A DNA stretch of 10,861 nt from an uncultured Clostridia bacterium. Its GTDB lineage: Bacteria > Bacillota > Clostridia > TANB77 > CAG-508. The stretch is from the NCBI GenBank assembly GCA_934167225.1, contig CAKPLD010000042.1:1-10861 (forward strand), read 5' to 3'. Under the pieces are notes generated by a model. The model was given only the letters and a program-made list of their open reading frames with translations. It had not been told where the DNA came from and made no database searches. Shown one piece after another: positions 5,421 through 10,861 of this stretch (position 1 is the stretch's first letter; the number at the start of each line of letters is the position of its first letter). A program made the translations under genes and the position numbers.

Positions 5421-6311
5421 ATGGATTTTAAAACCGAATTATTAAAATATCAAAAAAAAGTAAATAATGAGCTGGAAAAATATTTAAGAAAACAGGATTG
5501 TCCTGAAAGAATTTTAAATGAATCTATGGAATATAGTTTAATAGCAGGAGGAAAAAGATTACGACCAATTTTAGTTTTTGAGGCATATAAATTATTTAAA
5601 GATGATATAGAAAAAGTAAGTGCATATGCGATAAGTATAGAAATGGTACATAATGCATCATTAATACATGATGATTTGCCAGGCATAGATAACGATGATT
5701 TAAGGCACGGCAAGCTAACAAACCACAAGAAATTTAATGAGGCAACTGCTATATTAGCAGGAGATGGACTTTTTAATAATGCATATATTATTATAAGTAA
5801 TGATTTATTAAATACCAAAAATGAACAAGAATTACAAAGAAAATTAAAAATTTTCAACGAATTTTCGTTAGCAACAGACCGAATGCTTGCCGGCGAATAC
5901 TTAGATACAGAATGCGAAGGAAAAAATATATCAAGAGACGAACTAGAATATATTCATCAAAACAAAACAGGAGCATATTTAAAATTATGTGCAAGAATGG
6001 GAGCTATTTTAGGTGGAGCGACAGAGTATCAACTAGAAAAAATAACAAAATATGCCGAAAAAATAGGATTAGCGTTTCAAATAAAAGACGATATTTTATC
6101 AGAAATTGGTGATGAAAAAATAACAGGAAAACCCGTTGGAAACGATAAAGAAAAAGAAAAATGCACATATGTATCGGAATATGGCTTAGAAAAAGCAAAA
6201 GAAATATTACATAAAATAACGAATGAAGCGATATCGGAGCTAAGTGAATTTGGAAAAAAAGCAGAATTTTTACAAGAATTAGCCAGATATATTGAAACAA
6301 GAAACAAATAA
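5421..6311 (+). CDS. ispA: Polyprenyl (farnesyl-type) diphosphate synthase
   Basis: A trans-prenyltransferase of the FPP/GGPP synthase family that condenses isopentenyl diphosphate with allylic diphosphates. Visible motifs are GGKRLRP (43-49), the first aspartate-rich motif in its bacterial form DDLPGID (84-90) followed by NDDLRHGK, KTGAYLKLC (182-190), and GLAFQIKDDIL (216-226). The family's second aspartate motif is DDxxD; here it reads DDILS, with Ser at residue 227 in place of the last Asp. RHG in place of the usual RRG at 95-97 is another deviation. Length (296) fits. The product chain length cannot be read with certainty. Gap to frr is 21 nt and to uppS 11 nt, and its product is the likely starter for UppS. 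AAAGGGATG precedes the ATG. Confidence 0.9.
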   Translation: MDFKTELLKYQKKVNNELEKYLRKQDCPERILNESMEYSLIAGGKRLRPILVFEAYKLFKDDIEKVSAYAISIEMVHNASLIHDDLPGIDNDDLRHGKLTNHKKFNEATAILAGDGLFNNAYIIISNDLLNTKNEQELQRKLKIFNEFSLATDRMLAGEYLDTECEGKNISRDELEYIHQNKTGAYLKLCARMGAILGGATEYQLEKITKYAEKIGLAFQIKDDILSEIGDEKITGKPVGNDKEKEKCTYVSEYGLEKAKEILHKITNEAISELSEFGKKAEFLQELARYIETRNK

Positions 6312-6322
6312 GGGGTTATATA

Positions 6323-7033
6323 ATGGAATTAAAAAAAGAAGAATTACCACGTCATATTGCAATTATTTTAGATGGAAATAGACGTTGGGCTAAATCTAAA
6401 GGCATGCCATCAGCCTTTGGCCATAAAGAAGGAGCAAAGGTTTTAGAAAAAATTGTAAGACATGCAAACAAAATAGGACTAGAATATATTACAACATATG
6501 TATTTTCAACAGAAAACTGGAAAAGAACAGAAGAAGAAGTAAAAAGCTTAATGTTAATACTTCAAAGTTATTTGGAACATTATGCAAAAGTTGCGGATTC
6601 TGAAAATATAAAAATTCAATTTCTAGGAGATACAACAGTACTTAACAAAAAAATGCAAGAAAAAATAAAGGAATGTATTGAAAGAACCAAAAACAATACT
6701 GGAATTCACTTTAATATTGCACTAAACTATGGTGGAAGAGCTGAAATTGTAAGAGCAGCAAAAGAAATTGCAAAAGAAGTTGAAAACAAAGAACTAAAAA
6801 TAGCAGATATAAATGAAGACTTACTATCAAGCAAACTATATACAGCAGGTCAGCCAGATCCAGACTTAGTAATAAGAACAAGTGGAGAAATGAGAACAAG
6901 CAATTTCTTACCATGGCAAATTGCATATTCAGAATTTTTATTTGTAGATAAAAATTGGCCAGATTTTAATGAAGATGATTTAGATAATGCAATAATTGAG
7001 TATCAAAAAAGAACAAGAAGATTAGGAAAATAA
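6323..7033 (+). CDS. uppS: Undecaprenyl diphosphate synthase (isoprenyl transferase)
   Basis: A cis-prenyltransferase that extends farnesyl diphosphate with isopentenyl units to C55 undecaprenyl diphosphate, the lipid carrier for peptidoglycan and surface glycans. It carries HIAIILDGNRRWAK (11-24; Asp17 is the Mg/diphosphate-binding Asp), GHKEGAKVL, YVFSTENWKR (59-68), FNIALNYGGRAEIV, and the C-terminal signature RTSGEMRTSNFLPWQIAYSE with DKNWPDF. DGNRRW instead of DGNGRW also occurs in other family members. Length 236 is slightly short but complete. AGGGG lies just before the ATG. It is tightly packed between the ispA-like gene and cdsA, so substrate supply, chain elongation and phospholipid synthesis are co-expressed. 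Confidence 0.97.
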   Translation: MELKKEELPRHIAIILDGNRRWAKSKGMPSAFGHKEGAKVLEKIVRHANKIGLEYITTYVFSTENWKRTEEEVKSLMLILQSYLEHYAKVADSENIKIQFLGDTTVLNKKMQEKIKECIERTKNNTGIHFNIALNYGGRAEIVRAAKEIAKEVENKELKIADINEDLLSSKLYTAGQPDPDLVIRTSGEMRTSNFLPWQIAYSEFLFVDKNWPDFNEDDLDNAIIEYQKRTRRLGK

Positions 7034-7046
7034 AAAGGTGAAAGAA

Positions 7047-7847
7047 ATGGATTTAAAAAGAATTTTAACTACAGTATTAGGACTTCCAATTGTAGCACTA
7101 TTATTTACACTAGGAAATCAATATATAATAGGCATAGCAATATTAATTGCAAGCACAATAAGTATGTATGAATATTTTGGAGCAGTGAAAAAGGTTGCTA
7201 AACCTATAAGATGGGTAGGTTACTTAAGTAATTTATATATTGTAGGAGCAATGGTTTTTAAAACTGAGCAATTACTACCAATAGTTACACTTTCCATACC
7301 TATTGTGATATTTCTATTATTTTCAAACGTAATTGTAACAGACATGAAAATAACATTTAAAGATGTAGCATACACATTAGTAGGAATTATGTATATAACA
7401 ATTTTCTTTATGTTTTTAGAACTAATAAGAAAACTAGAACATGGAAAAGTTCTGTTTGCATACACATTTGTTATATCATGGTCTACAGATATATTTGCAT
7501 ATTTAATAGGAAAAAAATGGGGAAAACACAAATTTAGTAAAATTAGTCCAAAAAAATCAATAGAAGGATGCATAGCAGGAGCTATAGGAGCAATTGTTGT
7601 GTCTATAATCTATATAACAATATCAAATATTTTTTGGGGAACAGAATTTTCGTATTTATTTATTGCAATAATAAGTTTAGTATTAAGCCTAATTAGCCAA
7701 GTTGGAGATTTTGTGGCCTCTTCTATAAAGAGATTTGTAGATGTAAAAGATTATGGAAATCTATTACCAGGACATGGCGGAATGCTAGATAGATTAGACA
7801 GTTTAGTGTTTATTGCACCATTTTTATATATGATATTTATGATATAA
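7047..7847 (+). CDS. cdsA: Phosphatidate cytidylyltransferase (CDP-diacylglycerol synthase)
   Basis: An integral membrane enzyme that makes CDP-diacylglycerol from CTP and phosphatidic acid, the branch point of phospholipid synthesis. The protein is a series of about eight hydrophobic segments. Near the C-terminus it has the CdsA signature SSIKRFVDVKDYGNLLPGHG followed by GMLDRLD, with the metal-binding Asp residues and the HGG. WSTDIFAYLIGKKWGKHK and ISPKKSIEG upstream are also family features. The start is ATG 7047, with AGGTG (7036-7040) six bases upstream; a GTG at 7038 lies inside that ribosome binding site and is unlikely. 266 residues is normal. Thirteen bases separate it from uppS. 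Confidence 0.97.
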   Translation: MDLKRILTTVLGLPIVALLFTLGNQYIIGIAILIASTISMYEYFGAVKKVAKPIRWVGYLSNLYIVGAMVFKTEQLLPIVTLSIPIVIFLLFSNVIVTDMKITFKDVAYTLVGIMYITIFFMFLELIRKLEHGKVLFAYTFVISWSTDIFAYLIGKKWGKHKFSKISPKKSIEGCIAGAIGAIVVSIIYITISNIFWGTEFSYLFIAIISLVLSLISQVGDFVASSIKRFVDVKDYGNLLPGHGGMLDRLDSLVFIAPFLYMIFMI

Positions 7848-7866
7848 ATACAAAATGGAGGAAAGA

Positions 7867-8604
7867 GTGTTAAGTTTTATTTTATCAGCAATAAAAATAA
7901 TATTTTTACTTGGATTTTTAATATTCATACACGAAGGAGGACATTTTCTGGTTGCAAAACTATGTAAAGTAAAAGTAAACCAATTTGCAATCGGATTTGG
8001 ACCAGAACTTATATCTAAACAAAAAGGAGAAACCAAATATGCTTTTCGTGCGATTCCTTTGGGCGGATTTGTAAGCATGGAGGGAGAAGAAGAAAGCTCC
8101 GAAAAAGAGGGAGCATTTAATAAAGCAAGTATACCAAAAAGAATAGCAATAGTATCTGCTGGAGCTATAGTAAACATAGTATTTGGACTAATAATTTACT
8201 TTATAATAGTAGCTATAATGTATGGAAATTTGCAAATAGCATGCAAAGCAACCCTAGGCTTTTCAGGAGCTTTGGTAGAGAGTATTAAAATGCTGTTTTC
8301 CGGCCAAGTAGGAGCAGATGACCTAACAGGACCAGTTGGAATATCAGAATTGGTTTCGAAAACAACAGGATTAAAAGAATATTTATATATAATGTCTGTT
8401 GTATCAGTATCACTAGGAATTACAAACTTACTTCCAATTCCAGCTTTAGATGGTGGAAAAATATTGTTACTTTTAATAGAAGCTATAAGAAGAAAACCTG
8501 TTAGCGATAAAGTTCAAATACAGTTGCAATTATTAGGCTTTTCCCTTTTAATCGCTCTGTCTATATTTGTAACTTATAATGATATTAGTAGAATTTTTAG
8601 GTAA
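7867..8604 (+). CDS. rseP: RseP/RasP-type site-2 protease lacking the PDZ domain
   Basis: A membrane zinc metalloprotease (M50B) that cleaves transmembrane substrates such as anti-sigma factors or signal-peptide remnants. The zinc site HEGGH (22-26) lies in the first membrane helix, followed by GFGP and IPLGGFV. The second zinc ligand is in NLLPIPALDGG (about residues 187-197, Asp195). GPVGI is at 156-160. Oddly, after the second membrane helix (ending VAIMYGN near 8229) the chain runs directly into LQIACKATLGFSG and the pre-GPVGI region, where relatives carry a PDZ domain of roughly 85 residues. The total of 245 residues is correspondingly short against the usual 340-420. GTG 7867 is preferred because GGAGG (7857-7861) precedes it; ATG 7855 overlaps that site and lacks its own. 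The TAA stop is already part of the repeat that follows. Confidence 0.9.
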   Translation: MLSFILSAIKIIFLLGFLIFIHEGGHFLVAKLCKVKVNQFAIGFGPELISKQKGETKYAFRAIPLGGFVSMEGEEESSEKEGAFNKASIPKRIAIVSAGAIVNIVFGLIIYFIIVAIMYGNLQIACKATLGFSGALVESIKMLFSGQVGADDLTGPVGISELVSKTTGLKEYLYIMSVVSVSLGITNLLPIPALDGGKILLLLIEAIRRKPVSDKVQIQLQLLGFSLLIALSIFVTYNDISRIFR

Positions 8605-8681
8605 CTCCCCATTTGGGGACGGTTCTTTATTGGGGAGTTACAGGTAACTCCCCAATAAAGAACCGTCCCCAAATGAGGAGG
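8602..8681. repeat. REP/BIME-like long inverted repeat between rseP and era
   Basis: Positions 8605-8640 and 8645-8680 form a 36-bp stem with one mismatch and a CAGG loop. Each arm is itself a REP-like unit: AACTCCCC (8603-8610) can pair with GGGGAGTT (8632-8639), with ATTTGGGGACGGTTC between. GGGGACGGTTC is, to my memory, a core typical of REP sequences mobilised by REP-associated tyrosine transposases in many bacteria. The left end contains the rseP stop codon, and the right end supplies the GAGGAG of the era ribosome binding site. A shorter relative lies at 4786-4837. Confidence 0.9.
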
Positions 8682-8688
8682 AGAGAAG

Positions 8689-9580
8689 ATGGCAGAATTT
8701 AAATCAGGATTTGTATCAATTTGTCGGGAGGACAAATGTAGGAAAATCAACATTAATAAATTTGTTAGTAGGCGAAAAAATTGCGGCAATTGCAAACAAA
8801 GTTCAAACTACAAGAACACAGATAAGGGGAATTGTAAATAGGGAGAATTCACAAATTATATTTATAGATACTCCTGGAATACATAAACCAAAAACAAAAT
8901 TAAATGAAAATATGATAGAATTATCTTGGGATGCAATTTCTAATTCTGATGTTATTTTATTTTTGATAGAAGCAGACAGCAAAGAGATAGGCCGTGGAGA
9001 TATGAAAATTCTTGAGAAAATAAAAGAGTCAAAAAGGAAATGTATTTTGATAATAAATAAGGTAGATTTAATAAATAAAGAAGAATTGGCAAAATTGATA
9101 GACTTATACAAAAATGAATATGACTTTTCAGCAATAATTCCAATTTCGGCAACAAAGATTAAATATAAAGAAGTTGTACTTGATGAAATAGAAAAAAATC
9201 TAAAACCAGGTCCAGCATATTATGACCAAGATGAATATACAGACCAAACATTAAGACAACTTGCAGAGGAAACAATAAGGGAAAAAGCATTGATATTATT
9301 AAGAGACGAAGTGCCACATGGGATTTTTGTACAAGTGGAAAAAATGAAGCTTAAGAAAACTCAAAAAAATGAGGACATATATAATATTGAAGCAACAATT
9401 TATTGTTTAAGAAATTCACATAAGGGAATTATAATTGGAAAAAATGGCGAAATGCTTAAAAGAATTGGAACCATGGCAAGAAAAGACATGGAGCAAAACT
9501 TTGGAACGAAGGTTAATTTAAAAACTTGGGTTAAAGTTAAAGAAGACTGGATGAATAACGAAAAATTTTTTAATGAATAA
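8689..9580 (+). CDS. era: GTPase Era, reading frame broken by one extra T near the start
   Basis: Era is an essential GTPase that binds 16S rRNA and helps 30S maturation. ATG 8689 with AGGAGG (8676-8681) gives MAEFKSGFVSI, the usual Era start, but then runs out of frame. One base later the frame resumes as VGRTNVGKSTLINLLVGEKI. Removing one T from 8720-8722 restores a 296-residue protein of normal length. The rest is intact: G1 GRTNVGKS, G2 QTTRTQIRG, G3 DTPG, G4 NKVD, G5 SATK, then the C-terminal KH domain with EVPHGIFVQVE, GIIIGKNGEMLKRIG and WVKVKEDWM. RTN for the common RPN in G1 is a small deviation. As encoded, only internal initiation (TTG 8711, no ribosome binding site) would give the GTPase domain. 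A sequencing or assembly error in a T-run is the simplest explanation. Confidence 0.93.
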
Positions 9581-9625
9581 AATACATAAGAATGGAGAAA
9601 ATAACTCCAGAAGGAAGTGGACATT

Positions 9626-9790
9626 ATGATAAAAGATATGGCTTGGAATATGTTTAAATCAACAGGAAGTGTTGATACATTTTTAGAAATGAAACAAATA
9701 GAAAATATACAAAATAATTTAGCAAATCTTCAAAAGGTGGAAACAAATGGGAATAGTAAAAACGAAGGGAATAATAATAGCAGAAAGTAA
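9626..9790 (+). CDS. yqzL: YqzL-like small protein
   Basis: A 54-codon ORF with AAGGAAG (9611-9617) eight bases before its ATG. Its start MIKDMAWNMFKSTGSVDTFL resembles Bacillus subtilis YqzL (a W-x-x-F-x-x-T-G-x-x-x-x-[YF]-L pattern), and YqzL likewise lies between era and recO. The tail after residue 30 (Asn/Lys/Ser-rich) is longer than usual and overlaps recO by 44 nt in another frame, so only the first part is likely to be conserved. Function is unknown; the conserved position suggests co-expression with era and recO. The overlap implies translational coupling to recO. Confidence 0.75.
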   Translation: MIKDMAWNMFKSTGSVDTFLEMKQIENIQNNLANLQKVETNGNSKNEGNNNSRK

Positions 9791-10475
9791 TATGGGAGAC
9801 TTTGATAAAATGCTTACAATGCTTACACCGGGTCTCGGAAAAATATCGTGTGCAGCAAAAGGCGCTAGAAGGCAAAATAGCGCTCTTTTGGCAGGCACAC
9901 AGTTTTTATGTTTTGGCGAATATATTTTGTACAAGTCACAAGACAACTATTCTATAAATTCTTGTGATACAATTGAAATGTTTTATAATATAAGAACAGA
10001 TTTAGATAAAATTAAATATGCTGTACATATTACAAAAATTATTCAAGATGTTACGACTGAAAATGAGAATAGCTATAAAATTTTACAGCTTTATTTGAAT
10101 ACATTATATATGATTTCGGAAACTGATAAAGATCCGGATTTTATTTTGAGCGTATTCAAAATTAAGCTTTTGTGTTTTCTTGGTTTTAAACCTATGGTTA
10201 AAGCTTGTGTTAACTGTGGGGAAAAAGAGGAGATAAACCATTTTAGCATTAGAGATAATGGTGTTAAATGTGAAGAGTGTTATAGGCAAGATAAGAGTTC
10301 TATTAGTATAAGTCAAAGTACTTTAGCAGCTTTAAATTTTATTGTGTCTGCTCCTTGTAAAAAAGTTTTTGGATTTAATTTAAAGGATGAAAGCTTGAGG
10401 GAGGTAAAACTTTTAAGCAAGATTTATTTTAATGAGAAGTTAGAGAAAGAATATAAATTAGAAGAACTATGGTAG
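9747..10475 (+). CDS. recO: DNA repair protein RecO
   Basis: RecO works with RecF/RecR to load RecA on SSB-coated single-stranded DNA and can anneal complementary strands. The N-terminal OB-fold is recognisable (KTKGIIIAESNMGDFDKMLTM, then GKISCAAKGARR and GTQFLCFGEYILY up to about residue 80), followed by a helical domain and the zinc ribbon CVNC (Cys154, Cys157) with CEEC (Cys175, Cys178). 242 residues is a normal length. AGGTGG lies shortly before the ATG, inside yqzL. The stop codon TAG is the first three bases of a 9-bp target duplication flanking an inserted palindromic element; the coding sequence itself was not changed by that insertion. Confidence 0.95.
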   Translation: MGIVKTKGIIIAESNMGDFDKMLTMLTPGLGKISCAAKGARRQNSALLAGTQFLCFGEYILYKSQDNYSINSCDTIEMFYNIRTDLDKIKYAVHITKIIQDVTTENENSYKILQLYLNTLYMISETDKDPDFILSVFKIKLLCFLGFKPMVKACVNCGEKEEINHFSIRDNGVKCEECYRQDKSSISISQSTLAALNFIVSAPCKKVFGFNLKDESLREVKLLSKIYFNEKLEKEYKLEELW

Positions 10476-10742
10476 AAATGGGTTACTATTCACAGCTATT
10501 AAAACCGGTTCGAATTAGAATAATTATTAATTTTTGGGGGATTAACGGCTCAATACAGACTTTAAGAGCTTATAAGCATTATTTTTGGCACCCTTCCATG
10601 GCGGAGCATGAACTCTTTCCAAAAATTCTGCTAATAAGCTCTAAAAGTCCTTCAATCACACATTAATCCCCCAAAAATTAATAATTATTCTAATTCGAAC
10701 CTACTCTATAATTTTAAAGCTGTGAATAGTAACTAGAAATGG
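10473..10742. mobile_element. Palindromic MITE-like element with 9-bp target duplication
   Basis: The direct repeats TAGAAATGG at 10473-10481 and 10734-10742 flank a 252-bp element (10482-10733). Its ends GTTACTATTCACAGCT (10482-10497) and AGCTGTGAATAGTAAC (10718-10733) are perfect 16-bp inverted repeats. Further in, 10507-10545 and 10663-10701 are an exact 39-bp inverted pair containing GGTTCGAATTAGAATAATT and GGGGGATTAA. The inner arms 10557-10588 and 10619-10650 also pair with a few mismatches, leaving a roughly 30-nt centre. It encodes no transposase, so it must be moved in trans. A 9-bp duplication occurs with several IS families (ISLre2, IS256 and others); the parent cannot be named from the sequence alone. 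Confidence 0.93.
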
Positions 10743-10771
10743 TAGAAATTTGAAAAAATCACCAAAAGCCC

Positions 10772-10800
10772 TTGACATAACCTGAAAAAAGTTATATACT
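10772..10800 (+). promoter_or_regulatory. Strong sigma-A promoter for the downstream gene
   Basis: TTGACA (10772-10777), a 17-nt spacer and TATACT (10795-10800). Transcription would begin near 10807. The gene it serves lies outside the window. Confidence 0.85.
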
Positions 10801-10806
10801 ATTCGA

Positions 10807-10861
10807 GTATGAATTTTAGCGTTGAAGTCGAATGTGGCTACATCCGTAAGGATGGAGGGAA
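10807..10861 (+). promoter_or_regulatory. Start of a structured 5' leader, cut by the window end
   Basis: Within 55 nt of the predicted start there is CATCC-GTAA-GGATG (about 10840-10853), a perfect 5-bp stem capped by a GNRA tetraloop, then GGAGGGA. The sequence is more GC-rich than the local background and has no ATG that I would trust before the end. It could be a leader or riboregulator, the 5' end of a non-coding RNA, or simply a ribosome binding site region (GGAGGGA). I do not recognise a family. Confidence 0.35.

Noticed and set aside
8574..8795. Antisense ORF across the rseP-era junction
   Set aside because: It reads through the inverted repeat and the complement of the era start; no start signals or homology.
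9593..9609. TGGAG/CTCCA hairpin between era and yqzL as a terminator
   Set aside because: Only 5 bp and no T-tract, inside an operon with closely spaced genes.
10546..10662. Transposase remnant in the centre of the palindromic element
   Set aside because: Both strands give only short broken frames without a recognisable DDE or other transposase motif; the centre is itself mostly palindromic.
10469..10666. 65-codon ORF after recO
   Set aside because: It lies almost wholly within the palindromic element and reads its left arm and centre; it has no family likeness and no ribosome binding site.
1..10861. CRISPR array
   Set aside because: No regularly spaced direct repeats of 20-40 bp anywhere; the repeats present are inverted REP-like or MITE structures.

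Overview
The window is strongly AT-rich. It carries a typical low-GC Gram-positive gene order (pyrH-frr, uppS-cdsA-rseP, era-yqzL-recO), Shine-Dalgarno sites of the AGGAGG/GGAGG type, and TTGACA-17-TATAAT promoters. All of this points to a Bacillota chromosome, most likely a Clostridia member. Species cannot be named from the sequence. All genes I support lie on the + strand.

Positions 1-190 hold a tRNA-Asn that lacks its first two bases at the window edge, followed by a rho-independent terminator. Positions about 190-3925 are an accessory region rich in broken genes. It contains a relic of a large serine recombinase (one in-frame stop, one frameshift), an unrecognised ORF, and an intact dinD with a consensus promoter that has a LexA-like palindrome between its -35 and -10. 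Next come a chimeric pseudogene joining a macro-type domain fragment to the C-terminal part of a PHP-domain protein, an intact unrecognised 185-residue helical protein, and a tiny CxxC ORF that looks frameshifted. Two short near-identical segments encoding WTKxNEYG, each followed by a terminator, bracket the chimeric/unknown genes. The region reads as a mosaic of defence-type and mobile-element debris beside a tRNA gene.

Positions 4009-10475 are a housekeeping operon behind one promoter: pyrH (UMP kinase), frr (ribosome recycling), an ispA-like polyprenyl diphosphate synthase, uppS (undecaprenyl diphosphate synthase), cdsA (CDP-diacylglycerol synthase), an rseP-type site-2 protease, era, yqzL and recO. 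The middle genes form an envelope-lipid block: the IspA-type enzyme would make the allylic starter for UppS, and CdsA makes the phospholipid precursor. dxr, often found between frr or uppS/cdsA and rseP, is absent here, and the ispA-like gene sits between frr and uppS.

Four points stand out in the operon. A REP/BIME-like inverted repeat lies directly upstream of both frr and era and runs into their Shine-Dalgarno sites. The rseP product appears to lack the PDZ domain. The era reading frame is broken by one extra T just before its P-loop, which could be a sequencing error. A 252-bp palindromic MITE-like element, with perfect 16-bp ends and a 9-bp target duplication, sits exactly at the recO stop codon.

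The window ends with a strong promoter and the start of a structured 5' leader of a downstream gene that is outside the window.
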